A stretch of 38,761 bases of DNA. Origin: Caldisericum exile (lineage in GTDB: Bacteria; Caldisericota; Caldisericia; Caldisericales; Caldisericaceae). A program made the position numbers and the translations under genes. Below the pieces are notes generated by a model. It saw nothing but the letters and a program-made list of their open reading frames with translations. It was not told where the DNA came from and did not search any database. The stretch spans positions 1 through 38,761 of the forward strand of contig PNIL01000055.1 of NCBI GenBank assembly GCA_002877955.1, in the 5' to 3' direction. Positions 23,339-32,472 of the stretch are shown here, piece after piece (the stretch's first letter is position 1; every line of letters starts with the position of its first letter).

Positions 23339-25044
23339 TTTGGAGTGCCTCCTTTTGGTATCCCAATTATAACTTTAGTTCCTTCATTAATTCTACTTTT
23401 AATCTTAAACATTGCATTACTACCAAAAAGATTTAAAACCCTATCTCTCACATTTTTAAGTCCAAAAGATTTTTTATTTTCAGAACTATTAAATATAGTT
23501 TTAAGAGTTTCTTCGCTTATACCTTTCCCATTGTCTTCTACAACAAGATAAACATAATCCCCCCTTCTGTAAGCTATGATTTTTATAGTAATATTCCTTT
23601 TAGTTAAAGAAAACCCATGCTTTACGGCATTTTCAACAATTGGCTGCAAAATCAATGCTGGAATCTTTATATCGTAAAGGCTTGAATCAATATTAAATTC
23701 ATAATTTAGGCGCTCTTTGAACCTTTCTTTTTCGATCTCAAGATATGCCTTCACAAGACTAATTTCTTCGTCCAATGTGGAAAGTGTCTCTTCGGCTTCA
23801 ATTGTCTTCCTCAATATAAATGAGAGTTTTTTAACCAATTCCCCACCTTTTTCAGGGTCGGTTCTTGCAATATAACTTATAGTATTCAGACTGTTAAAAA
23901 GAAAATGTGGGTTAATTCTTGATTGGAGCGCCTTAAGTTGAAAAAGGGTCTTCATCTTTTTTTCAGTCTCAAGCTTATTTAGTTCAACCTGTAAAGAAAG
24001 GATATTAGCTAATCCTTTTGCCATTTCAACATCAAATAGTGTCATCGTATTGCGTTCTTTTCTATAAAGTTTAAGGGCACCAAATACATTTCCCTCTGAA
24101 TCTTTTAAGGGAACAACGATGCCTGACATAAGGGGACAATCTTTTACGGAACAACCTATGTCAAATTCATTCTTCATAAGAATTATCTTTCCGCTACTCA
24201 ATGCTTTCTTTGTTGATATTGTTAAAATAGGAGAAAGCGGCTTGTGGTGATAAGAACCAATTCCACGGAAAGCAAGAATTTTTTCTGTATCAGTTATTCC
24301 AACTGCATCAAGGTTAGTATTTTCAAGTATAACTTTAACTGTTTCATCAGCAGTTTCAGGTGTAAGCCCTTTACTTAGGATTGGCAAAGTTTTTTCGGTA
24401 ATCTTAAGAACCTTTTCCGCAGTTATTGCCGAAACGATTTCTTTTTCCATAAAGGACACTTTTATTACAAGCAAAAACAACCCAACACCCACTGCATTTG
24501 CTGAAATCATTGGTCCTGAAACAGTTTTAATGAGAGTAAGCGCCTTGTTAAAGGGAGGAGATATGAGAAGCACAAGCAACATATGAAAACTTTCTGCTAA
24601 GATAGCGAATGTAAATCCTAAGAGAGGGGAAAAATATTTTCCTTTTTTTCTTGTATAAAGTAATCCTGCAAAAATACCATTTAATATCGTCGCAAGTGCA
24701 CAAGAATTTGCCGTAAAGCCACCAAGATAAGCCCTATGCATACCCCCCATAATTCCTGCAATAAGACCAACAATAGGACCTCCAAAAAGCCCACCGGTGA
24801 TTGCACCTACATCTCTAATATTTGCAATCGCATCGTTAGTTTGGACGCCAAGAAGCGTTCCCAACATTGAAATAAAACCAAAGAACAAACCAAGGTATAT
24901 TTGTTTTTTTACAGAGGATTCGAGATTGAATAGAGCTCTTGCAATTGGAGTTTGGGTAAGAATAAATGCAACAGTTATTATAACTGTAAGTGACTGAAAT
25001 AACCATACATACAAAGAAAATTTACTCAAATACAAATTAATCAT
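23284..25044 (-). CDS. LytS/BtsS-type sensor histidine kinase
   Basis: A 586-residue membrane kinase. The N-terminal 5TM-LYT sensor domain (about 1-185) is recognisable from GAITGGLFGGPIVGLIAG and GGMHRAYLGGFTANSC. A GAF-like domain (about 215-345) contains CSVKDCPLMSGIVVPLKD. The catalytic part has the LytS-class phospho-acceptor SRINPHFLFNSLN, VENAVKHGF and DNGKGI. In E. coli BtsS senses pyruvate through this architecture; the ligand here is unknown. I chose ATG 25044 over an upstream TTG: TATAAT lies 6 nt ahead of the ATG and there is no Shine-Dalgarno, implying a leaderless mRNA. The C-terminus overlaps the regulator gene. Confidence 0.9.
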   Translation of the reverse strand: MINLYLSKFSLYVWLFQSLTVIITVAFILTQTPIARALFNLESSVKKQIYLGLFFGFISMLGTLLGVQTNDAIANIRDVGAITGGLFGGPIVGLIAGIMGGMHRAYLGGFTANSCALATILNGIFAGLLYTRKKGKYFSPLLGFTFAILAESFHMLLVLLISPPFNKALTLIKTVSGPMISANAVGVGLFLLVIKVSFMEKEIVSAITAEKVLKITEKTLPILSKGLTPETADETVKVILENTNLDAVGITDTEKILAFRGIGSYHHKPLSPILTISTKKALSSGKIILMKNEFDIGCSVKDCPLMSGIVVPLKDSEGNVFGALKLYRKERNTMTLFDVEMAKGLANILSLQVELNKLETEKKMKTLFQLKALQSRINPHFLFNSLNTISYIARTDPEKGGELVKKLSFILRKTIEAEETLSTLDEEISLVKAYLEIEKERFKERLNYEFNIDSSLYDIKIPALILQPIVENAVKHGFSLTKRNITIKIIAYRRGDYVYLVVEDNGKGISEETLKTIFNSSENKKSFGLKNVRDRVLNLFGSNAMFKIKSRINEGTKVIIGIPKGGTPNWILERLSSMTKNLQGKS

Positions 25045-25078
25045 CAATAAATTATACAAAAAATACTATAATGTTATA
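25045..25078. promoter_or_regulatory. Divergent leaderless-type promoters
   Basis: Only 34 bp separate two divergent ATGs. Plus strand: TATAAT 25067-25072, then 6 nt to the MBL gene ATG. Minus strand: TATAAT 25051-25056, then 6 nt to the kinase ATG. No Shine-Dalgarno on either side; -35 elements are poor. Confidence 0.65.
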
Positions 25079-25723
25079 ATGGAAAAAATAAAAGTAAAAG
25101 GAATTGAGATTTTAAAATTCGTGTTTAATCCTCTTTCCACAAACTGCTACCTTATAAATGCAAATGGTTATTCTATTGTTGTTGATCCCTCAAATATGAG
25201 TGACTATGAGACAGAGGAACTCGTCCATGAAATTAGAAATCCAAATTTATATATTTTCAATACACATGGTCATTTTGACCACATAGTGGGTAATGGTATT
25301 TTAAAAAAGTTTTATGCTAATTCTAAAATAGTTATCCATAAAAACGACTCAGAAATGCTTTTAGATCCAAATAAAAATAAATCTTACATAGCAGGAATCG
25401 AAATAATTTCGCCTCCACCAGATATTGAAATCGAGGAAGAAACTGAGTACTTAATATGTGGAATAAATCTAAAAATCATACATACACCCGGCCATACGAA
25501 AGGAAGTATATCGATTATCGGTGATAATTTTGTTTTTACAGGAGACACATTATTGCAAGAAACTGTGGGAATTGCAAAAGATTATCAAAACGCCTTTAAC
25601 GAACTCATTGATTCAATAAAAAATAAATTGCTTATTTTAAACGACGAATTTATCGTCTTGCCCGGACACGGAGAAATAACAAAAATCGGTGATGAGAGAG
25701 CTTTTAATCCATTTTTAAATTAA
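25079..25723 (+). CDS. Metallo-beta-lactamase fold hydrolase
   Basis: A 214-residue MBL-fold enzyme of the glyoxalase II-like type. The metal-binding motif is THGHFDH (H63, H65, D67, H68), with further ligands in HTPGHTKGS, FTGDTLL and LPGHGE. It likely hydrolyses a thioester or similar ester. The ATG has no Shine-Dalgarno and sits 6 nt after TATAAT, so the transcript looks leaderless. It is followed by glmM after 37 bp. Confidence 0.88.
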   Translation: MEKIKVKGIEILKFVFNPLSTNCYLINANGYSIVVDPSNMSDYETEELVHEIRNPNLYIFNTHGHFDHIVGNGILKKFYANSKIVIHKNDSEMLLDPNKNKSYIAGIEIISPPPDIEIEEETEYLICGINLKIIHTPGHTKGSISIIGDNFVFTGDTLLQETVGIAKDYQNAFNELIDSIKNKLLILNDEFIVLPGHGEITKIGDERAFNPFLN

Positions 25724-25760
25724 CTTTGCAAAATCAGAAAATTCCATAAAATATTTACGT

Positions 25761-27068
25761 ATGAGAAAAATATTTGGAACAGATGGAGCAAGAGGCATTG
25801 CAAATATAGAAATTACACCTGAAATTTCTTTAAGAATAGGTGTTGCAATAGGGAAACTCTTTTACGGAAATGGACCAATTCTTATTGGTGAAGATACAAG
25901 GCTGTCATCAGAAATGTTAAGGCTTGCTCTTGCAACAGGTATTATAAGTGCTTCAACAGATGTAACAATCGGCTTTATTATGCCAACACCTGCGGTATCT
26001 TTGCTTTTACGAATTATGAAAAATTTCTCAGCAGGGTGTGTCGTTTCGGCATCACACAATCCTATTGAATTTAACGGAATCAAGATATTTGACAAAAATG
26101 GGTTTAAACTGAGCGATGAGAATGAAGAGTATATTGAAGAACTTATGGAAAGTAACATCGAAAGAAGCCCTGTAAACATTGGCAGAGTTTTTTACGACGA
26201 AAATATAAGAGATTTTTATGTTGACTATATAGCAGGTAGATTTCCTTTAAATCTTTCAAATTTGAAGATTGCGCTTGATTTAGCAAATGGATCTACATAC
26301 TACACAACTCCTCAAACTCTAAAAAAACTCACCGCACAAATTTTCCCAATTAACGATAAACCTGATGGACACCGAATTAATGTAGAATGTGGTTCAACCC
26401 ATCCACAGGTAATTTCAAGACATACAGTAAATAGTGGAGCTCACATTGGCATCTCACACGATGGTGACGGCGATAGAGTAATACTTTCTGATGAAACAGG
26501 AAGAATTGTAGATGGCGATGATATAATGGTTATACTTGGAAGACACTTCAAAAAGAAAGGACTTCTTAAAAATAATACAATTGTTGGAACTGTTATGACA
26601 AACCTTGCTATAGAAAATATTTTGAAAAGCGAAGGTATAAATTTCAAGAGAGCTCCCGTTGGCGACAGATATGTACTACAAGAGATGCTAAAATCAGGAG
26701 CAATTCTTGGAGGAGAACAATCAGGGCATATTATAAACTTGCTTGAGAGTGTTACAGGAGATGGCTTAATTACAGCACTAAGTGTGCTAGAAGTTATGGT
26801 AGAGGAACAAAAACCTCTATCAAAATTAGTTGAAGGGCTTGAAAGGTTCCCTCAAATATTAGTTAATGCAAAAGTAAAAGACAAAGATGTCATAAACGAT
26901 GAAAAATTCAAACAATTCGTAAGAGAAATGGAAAAGGAGTTAAAGACTGGAAGAATTATAATAAGATCTTCAGGAACCGAGCCTGTAATACGTATAATGG
27001 TTGAAGGTGATAACGAGATAAAAATTAGAGATATAGCAAATAGAATAAAAGAATATTTGGAGGTTTGA
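25761..27068 (+). CDS. glmM: Phosphoglucosamine mutase GlmM
   Basis: Converts glucosamine-6-phosphate to glucosamine-1-phosphate for UDP-GlcNAc and peptidoglycan synthesis. At 435 residues it has the alpha-D-phosphohexomutase layout: FGTDGARG (5-12), catalytic phospho-serine S98 in SASHNP, the metal-binding DGDGDRV loop, GGEQSGH and the C-terminal phosphate-binding RSSGTEPVIRI. There is no Shine-Dalgarno upstream; an AT-rich -10-like TAAAAT lies 8 nt before the ATG, suggesting leaderless initiation from an internal promoter. The glmS ATG begins two bases after the stop codon. Confidence 0.97.
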   Translation: MRKIFGTDGARGIANIEITPEISLRIGVAIGKLFYGNGPILIGEDTRLSSEMLRLALATGIISASTDVTIGFIMPTPAVSLLLRIMKNFSAGCVVSASHNPIEFNGIKIFDKNGFKLSDENEEYIEELMESNIERSPVNIGRVFYDENIRDFYVDYIAGRFPLNLSNLKIALDLANGSTYYTTPQTLKKLTAQIFPINDKPDGHRINVECGSTHPQVISRHTVNSGAHIGISHDGDGDRVILSDETGRIVDGDDIMVILGRHFKKKGLLKNNTIVGTVMTNLAIENILKSEGINFKRAPVGDRYVLQEMLKSGAILGGEQSGHIINLLESVTGDGLITALSVLEVMVEEQKPLSKLVEGLERFPQILVNAKVKDKDVINDEKFKQFVREMEKELKTGRIIIRSSGTEPVIRIMVEGDNEIKIRDIANRIKEYLEV

Positions 27069-27069
27069 A

Positions 27070-28890
27070 ATGTGCGGAATAGTTGGTTATATTGGAGATA
27101 AAGATGCATTACCAATTCTCATTGATGGACTTAAAAGACTTGAATACAGAGGATATGACTCAGCAGGAGTTGCCATTCTGGGAGATGATCTTCATGTTGT
27201 TAAAACGGCAGGACGCATTAAAGACCTTGAGGAAAGGCTTAAAGGAACAGAACTTAAAGGACATCTTGGCATTGCACACACAAGATGGGCGACCCACGGT
27301 ATACCAAATGATGTAAACGCCCACCCTCACTTTAGCGAAAGCAAAAATATAGTTGTAATTCACAATGGAATAATTGAAAATTATCTTGAATTAAAAAAAA
27401 TGCTTATAAAAGAAGGAAAAACTTTCAGAACTGAAACTGACACAGAAGTAATAGCATATCTCATTGAAGAGTTTTATGAAGGAGATCTCCTAAAAGCAGT
27501 TCAAAAAGCTATATCTATGTTGGAAGGCTCTTATGCACTTGCAATCCTAAGTAAAGAAGAAAAAGATCACTTTGTTGCGGTAAGGAAGGATAGTCCTCTT
27601 GTAGGGGGTCTTGGAAAAGGGGAAAATTTCATCGCATCAGATATTCCCGCAGTCCTTCCATACACAAAAGATATAGTTATATTTGAAAATGGAGATATAG
27701 TAGATGTCTTTAAAGACAAAACTATTATTTATGATAAGAATCTCAACATCATTGAAAGAACAGTTCATAAAATTGACTGGGACATAAGTGATGCTCAAAA
27801 AGGTGGTTTTAAACACTTTATGCTTAAGGAGATTTTCGAAGAGCCTGATGTGATCGTTGAAGCAATGAGAGGACGTGTTAAAAATGGAAAGATTGAGGTT
27901 TCAGAGTTAGATTTTGATAAGGATTACTTAAAGAATGTTAATCAAGTTTATTTTGTTGCATGTGGTACTGCATATCATGCAGGACTTGTTGGAAAGTATC
28001 TTGTTGAAAAATATCTTGGAATTCCCTCGCAAGCAGAGGTTGCATCTGAATTCCGATACAGAAATCCAGTTATCGATGAAAGAACTCTCGTGTTTGTCGT
28101 AAGTCAATCGGGAGAAACCGCTGATACTCTTGCGGGATTAAGACTTGCAAAAGAAAAGAAGGCAAAAACAATAGGAATAGTCAATGTTGTAGGAAGCTCC
28201 GTTGCAAGAGAAGTTGACAAAGTTGTTTACATCCAGGCAGGACCTGAAATTGCTGTGGCTTCAACAAAAGCCTATGTTGCACAGGTTGAAGTTATTACTC
28301 TAACAATTTTATACTTAGCAAAACTTATTGGAAAACTTGATGAATACAACGAGAAATTGTTTGTTGAAGAATTCCAAAAATTAGAAGGTTTTGCGAGAGA
28401 AATTTTAGATAACAAAGAGGAAATTGCAACCTTTGTTTCAACGACAAAAAACATCGAGGAGACCTTCTTTATAGGAAGAAACCTTGACTTTGCGTTGTCT
28501 TTGGAGGGAGCACTTAAACTTAAAGAAATCGCCTATGTACATGCAGAAGGATATCCAGCAGGAGAACTGAAGCATGGACCCCTTGCGCTTATCACTCCAA
28601 ACTCGCTTACCATTGCAGTTAACACTTATTCTCCCTTGTTAGATAAAACCATAAGTAATATTAAAGAGGTCAAAGCAAGAGGTGGAAAGGTGCTTGCAGT
28701 TGCAAAAAGAAACAACGAAAGAATAAAAGATGTTGCAGATTCTGTCTTTTATGTTCCGAATGTTTTAGATGACCTAACGCCAATTATTACTGTTATTCCA
28801 TTACAACTTTTTGCATATTACATGGCAGATGCAAGAGGCCTTGATATAGATAAGCCAAGAAACTTAGCAAAGTCGGTAACAGTCGAATAA
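27070..28890 (+). CDS. glmS: Glucosamine-fructose-6-phosphate aminotransferase GlmS
   Basis: Makes glucosamine-6-phosphate from fructose-6-phosphate and glutamine, the step before GlmM. The start MCGIVGYIGD gives C2 as the glutaminase nucleophile after Met removal. The glutaminase domain (1-240) includes HTRWATHG and HNGIIENY. Two SIS domains follow, with SQSGETADT and STKAY, and the sequence ends in the standard KSVTVE. At 606 residues it is full length. The ribosome-binding site GGAGG lies in the end of glmM. There is no room for a glmS ribozyme, so control must differ from that in Bacillus. Confidence 0.98.
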   Translation: MCGIVGYIGDKDALPILIDGLKRLEYRGYDSAGVAILGDDLHVVKTAGRIKDLEERLKGTELKGHLGIAHTRWATHGIPNDVNAHPHFSESKNIVVIHNGIIENYLELKKMLIKEGKTFRTETDTEVIAYLIEEFYEGDLLKAVQKAISMLEGSYALAILSKEEKDHFVAVRKDSPLVGGLGKGENFIASDIPAVLPYTKDIVIFENGDIVDVFKDKTIIYDKNLNIIERTVHKIDWDISDAQKGGFKHFMLKEIFEEPDVIVEAMRGRVKNGKIEVSELDFDKDYLKNVNQVYFVACGTAYHAGLVGKYLVEKYLGIPSQAEVASEFRYRNPVIDERTLVFVVSQSGETADTLAGLRLAKEKKAKTIGIVNVVGSSVAREVDKVVYIQAGPEIAVASTKAYVAQVEVITLTILYLAKLIGKLDEYNEKLFVEEFQKLEGFAREILDNKEEIATFVSTTKNIEETFFIGRNLDFALSLEGALKLKEIAYVHAEGYPAGELKHGPLALITPNSLTIAVNTYSPLLDKTISNIKEVKARGGKVLAVAKRNNERIKDVADSVFYVPNVLDDLTPIITVIPLQLFAYYMADARGLDIDKPRNLAKSVTVE

Positions 28891-28919
28891 ATAAAAACCA
28901 AAAAATTCTACATAAACCC

Positions 28920-28947
28920 TTGACAATAATTTAAAAATCTGTATCAT
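28920..28947 (+). promoter_or_regulatory. Promoter of the tRNA-Ala/leuS operon
   Basis: TTGACA (28920-28925, consensus), 16-bp spacer, TATCAT (28942-28947). The start site would be close to the first base of the tRNA at 28958. Confidence 0.72.
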
Positions 28948-28957
28948 TGTGTATAGT

Positions 28958-29033
28958 GGGGCTATAGCTCAGTTGGTAGAGCGCCTCCTTGGCGTGGAGG
29001 AGGTCAGGGGTTCGACTCCCCTTAGCTCCACCA
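28958..29033 (+). tRNA. tRNA-Ala (anticodon GGC)
   Basis: A 76-nt tRNA with encoded CCA. The acceptor stem GGGGCTA/TAGCTCC contains the G3:U70 wobble pair that is the alanine identity element. The D-arm (GCTC/GAGC), the anticodon stem CCTCC/GGAGG with loop TTGGCGT (anticodon GGC, reading GCC/GCU), and a T-arm closed by CAGGGG/CCCCTT around TTCGACT are all intact. Only 26 nt separate it from leuS, with no terminator, so they are probably transcribed together. Confidence 0.97.
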
Positions 29034-29059
29034 ATTTTTTTAACACTACGAGGTGTTAG

Positions 29060-31519
29060 ATGGAAAAAGAATATAACCCAAAAGAATTTGAAGAAAAATG
29101 GTACAAGTATTGGGAAGAAAATAAACTATTCAAAGCAGAAGACTTCTCAAAGAAGCCGAAGTTTTACATATTGGTAATGTTTCCATACCCTTCAGGATCA
29201 GGTTTACATGTAGGACATTGCAGAAATTACATACCTGCAGATACCTATGCAAGATATAAACGAATGCAGGGCTTCAACGTTTTACACCCTATTGGATATG
29301 ATGCATTTGGGCTTCCAGCAGAAAATTACGCAATAGAACATGGTGTGCATCCAAAAGAATCAACTTACAAAAATATCGAAAATTTTAGAAGGCAATTAAA
29401 AATGCTTGGTCTTTCATATGACTGGGATAGAGAATTTGCAACATCAGATCCCGAATATTACAAGTGGACGGAATGGTTTTTTGAGTTACTCTTTAAGCGT
29501 GGACTTGCATATCAGGATAGAAGCTTCCAATGGTGGTGTCCTCATTGTAAAACGGTTCTTGCAAATGAACAAATCATAGATGGGAAGTGTTGGCGTTGTG
29601 GAACACCAGTTGTAAAAAAGGAACTCAAAGAGTGGTTCTTTAGAATTACACAATACGCAGACAAACTTCTTGAAGGTCTCGATAGAATTGATTGGCCTGA
29701 ACGCATTAAATCAATGCAAAAGAACTGGATCGGTCGTTCAGAAGGAGCAGAGATTATATTTAAAGGAATTGGTCCTGACGGAACAGAATATGACCTTCCT
29801 GTATTTACAACAAGAATTGATACGATTTTTGGTGTAACATTTCTCGCAATTGCACCAGAACATCCACTTGTAATGAAATTAACAAGAGAAGACAAAGTAG
29901 AGGAAGTTAAAAAATATATCGAAGAGGCTCTTAGAAAATTCGAAACAGAGAGACTTTCGACAGAAAAAGAGAAAACCGGAGTTTTTACAGGTTGTTTTGC
30001 ACGAAATCCTTTTACAAATGAACTTGTTCCAATTTATGTTGGCGACTATGTGGTTTATTCATACGGGACAGGTGCTGTAATGGGTGTTCCCGCACACGAC
30101 GAAAGAGATTTCCAGTTTGCAAAAAAGCATAATCTTCCAATAAAAGTTGTAATCTCAAAAGACGGCAATCCTGTTGAAACCCTTGAAGAAGCATTCACAG
30201 AAGATGGAATCTTAATAAATTCAAACGGTTTTTCAGGCTTAAAGTCAGATGAAGCAAGAAAGCAACTTACAAAATATGCAGAAGAAAGCGGATTCGGAAA
30301 AGGTGTTGTAAGATATAAAATAAGGGATTGGCTTATATCAAGGCAAAGATATTGGGGAGCACCAATTCCAATCATTCATTGTCCCGAGCATGGAGCAGTT
30401 CCTGTACCCGAAGAGGAATTGCCAGTTCTCCTTCCAGATGAAGTTGATTTTACACCACGCGATACAGGTGAATCTCCTCTTGCAAATAACCCTGATTTTG
30501 TAAATACCACATGTCCTTTATGCGGCAAACCTTCCAAAAGAGAGACTGATACGCAAGATGGGTTTGCTTGCTCTTCGTGGTATTTTTTAAGATATGCAGA
30601 TCCACATAACGACAAAGCACCATTTGATAAAGAAAAGATAAAATATTGGCTACCTGTTGATCTTTATATTGGCGGAGCAGAACATGCAGTTATGCACCTC
30701 TTATACTCACGCTTCTACACTAAAGTAATGTATGATGCAGGCCTTATAGATTTTGACGAACCATTTAAAAAATTGCTCAATCAAGGAATGATTCTCGGAG
30801 CAGATCATCAAAAGATGAGTAAATCAAGAGGAAATGTAGTAAATCCAGATGATGTGATAAAAGAGTATGGAGCAGACACTCTAAGAGCATATATACTCTT
30901 CATTGGACCTCTTGATACAGATGCACCCTGGAGTACCGAGGGTATAAATGGCGTTAATAGATTTATAAAAAGAATGTGGAATCTATTTATTCAGTTAGAA
31001 AATAAATCCATAGGGAAAGAAAAACCTATAGAAAAAGAAATAGAGCTAATGACTGATAAGATGATCGTTAAAATTACAGAGCAAGTAGAGAAATTTAAGT
31101 TTAACACGATGATAAGTAGTTTTATGGAGTGGCTCAATTTCCTTTCAAAAATTATGCAAGAAGACCCGGAAGTAATGGAAACTAAGGCATTTAGAGAATC
31201 AGTTCTCACTTTCCTAACCATGATTGCACCTGCAACACCATTTGTATCAGAGGAACTCTATCATAGATTAGGAGAAACTGGAAGCATTCATACAAAAGAA
31301 TGGCCAAAACCAAAGGGAATTTATAAAGAAGAATATGTAACAATTATAGTTCAGGTAAACGGAAAACTGAGAGATAAGATAGAGGTAGAAGCAGGAAGCG
31401 AACTTGAAGATGTACTTGATTTAGTTAAAAAATCTGATAAAATAGCAAGGTTAGGTATTGATTTTGATAAAGCAAAATACATTTTTGTAAAGGATAAATT
31501 AATAAATATTGTTGCTTAG
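29060..31519 (+). CDS. leuS: Leucyl-tRNA synthetase
   Basis: Charges tRNA-Leu. At 819 residues it has the class I layout: HVGH (50-53) for the HIGH motif, zinc-type CPHC and CWRC, a CP1 editing domain (about 220-400) with TTRIDTIFGVTF and the threonine-rich discrimination region, a second CPLC zinc knuckle in NTTCPLCGKP, and KMSKS (585-589) in DHQKMSKSRGN. It has a GAGGTG site ahead of the ATG. No T-box leader is possible, since the tRNA gene ends 26 nt upstream. It leads the rpmF-rnc-ftsY-ylxM-ffh gene group. Confidence 0.98.
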   Translation: MEKEYNPKEFEEKWYKYWEENKLFKAEDFSKKPKFYILVMFPYPSGSGLHVGHCRNYIPADTYARYKRMQGFNVLHPIGYDAFGLPAENYAIEHGVHPKESTYKNIENFRRQLKMLGLSYDWDREFATSDPEYYKWTEWFFELLFKRGLAYQDRSFQWWCPHCKTVLANEQIIDGKCWRCGTPVVKKELKEWFFRITQYADKLLEGLDRIDWPERIKSMQKNWIGRSEGAEIIFKGIGPDGTEYDLPVFTTRIDTIFGVTFLAIAPEHPLVMKLTREDKVEEVKKYIEEALRKFETERLSTEKEKTGVFTGCFARNPFTNELVPIYVGDYVVYSYGTGAVMGVPAHDERDFQFAKKHNLPIKVVISKDGNPVETLEEAFTEDGILINSNGFSGLKSDEARKQLTKYAEESGFGKGVVRYKIRDWLISRQRYWGAPIPIIHCPEHGAVPVPEEELPVLLPDEVDFTPRDTGESPLANNPDFVNTTCPLCGKPSKRETDTQDGFACSSWYFLRYADPHNDKAPFDKEKIKYWLPVDLYIGGAEHAVMHLLYSRFYTKVMYDAGLIDFDEPFKKLLNQGMILGADHQKMSKSRGNVVNPDDVIKEYGADTLRAYILFIGPLDTDAPWSTEGINGVNRFIKRMWNLFIQLENKSIGKEKPIEKEIELMTDKMIVKITEQVEKFKFNTMISSFMEWLNFLSKIMQEDPEVMETKAFRESVLTFLTMIAPATPFVSEELYHRLGETGSIHTKEWPKPKGIYKEEYVTIIVQVNGKLRDKIEVEAGSELEDVLDLVKKSDKIARLGIDFDKAKYIFVKDKLINIVA

Positions 31520-31528
31520 GAGGATAAA

Positions 31529-31717
31529 ATGGCGCAACCTAAAAAGAAAACAACGCACTCAAGAAGCAGAATGAGAAAGATTAAAGAGAAACTCGATTCC
31601 TTAAACCTTGTTGAGTGTCCTCATTGCCACAACCTTATTCCACCTCACAAAGTATGTCCTTACTGCGGATATTACGAAGGAAAAGAGGTAGTTAAGGTAG
31701 AGACAAAGGAAAAATAA
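31529..31717 (+). CDS. rpmF: 50S ribosomal protein L32 (zinc-binding form)
   Basis: A 62-residue ribosomal protein. AQPKKKTTHSRSRMRK is the L32 N-terminus, and two CxxC pairs (CPHC and CPYC, about 32-47) bind zinc, so it is the C+ paralogue. AGGAGG lies 4 nt before the ATG. It lies 9 bp after leuS and 17 bp before rnc. Confidence 0.97.
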   Translation: MAQPKKKTTHSRSRMRKIKEKLDSLNLVECPHCHNLIPPHKVCPYCGYYEGKEVVKVETKEK

Positions 31718-31734
31718 TTCTTTAAAGATCTCTC

Positions 31735-32472
31735 ATGGCAGAGAAACCTTTAGAAAAGGCTTTTAAAGAACGAATTGATGCCTTGGAGAAGATTGTAGGA
31801 CGGAAGATTCCCAAGAGATGCAGAGAAACCTTTATAACTGCAGTTACTCACTCATCTTTTTCAGGAGAACACAAAAATTACCGTTCGAATGAAAGGCTTG
31901 AGTTTTTGGGAGATTCCGTCCTTTCGCTTTCAATCACTCATTATCTTCTCTGCACTTATAAGGATTTAACTGAAGGTGAATTGAGTAGAAAAAGGGCTTA
32001 TCTTGTTTCCGAAAAGAGCCTTTCAAAAAAAGCAGAGATTGTTGGAATTGGAGATTTAATGCTCTTTGGAAAGGGAGAAAATAAAAGTGGTGGTAAATTT
32101 AAAGGAGCAATTCTTGCAGATGCATTTGAGGCATTAACAGCTGCAATATTTCTGTGCTTCGGTTTCGAAGAAGCAGAAAAATTTATAACGAATGTTTTCA
32201 AAACAGAACTTGAGAATGCAGGTAGCATTGAAACTATTGACGCAAAAACAAAACTGCAAGAGAAAATTCAAAAGGTCATACATAAAGTCCCTGAATACAG
32301 AATTGTGAAAGAGGAAAAGATCGACGATACAAAATATTTTGTTGCGGAAGTAAGGCTCAACGGAAAAGTTTTAGGAGAAGGAAAAGGAAAAACTAAGAAA
32401 GAAGCAGAAGAAAAAGCTGCTGAGGTTGCACTTGAGAATGAATATATTCGAGAAATTGAAAAATCTGTTTAG
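31735..32472 (+). CDS. rnc: Ribonuclease III
   Basis: Cuts double-stranded RNA in rRNA maturation and mRNA turnover. 245 residues. The catalytic domain has the signature NERLEFLGDSVL with acidic metal ligands, and the second acidic motif is ADAFEALTAAIF. The C-terminal double-stranded RNA-binding domain (about 165-235) has DAKTKLQEKIQK and GKGKTKKEAEEKAAEVAL. The ribosome-binding site is poor, so translation may be coupled to rpmF. The last 35 bp overlap ftsY. Confidence 0.96.
   Translation: MAEKPLEKAFKERIDALEKIVGRKIPKRCRETFITAVTHSSFSGEHKNYRSNERLEFLGDSVLSLSITHYLLCTYKDLTEGELSRKRAYLVSEKSLSKKAEIVGIGDLMLFGKGENKSGGKFKGAILADAFEALTAAIFLCFGFEEAEKFITNVFKTELENAGSIETIDAKTKLQEKIQKVIHKVPEYRIVKEEKIDDTKYFVAEVRLNGKVLGEGKGKTKKEAEEKAAEVALENEYIREIEKSV

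Noticed and set aside
27060-27070. glmS ribozyme upstream of glmS
   Set aside because: glmS starts two bases after glmM, leaving no room for a leader RNA.
29034-29059. T-box leader controlling leuS
   Set aside because: Only 26 nt lie between the tRNA and the leuS start codon; a T-box leader needs about 150 nt or more.
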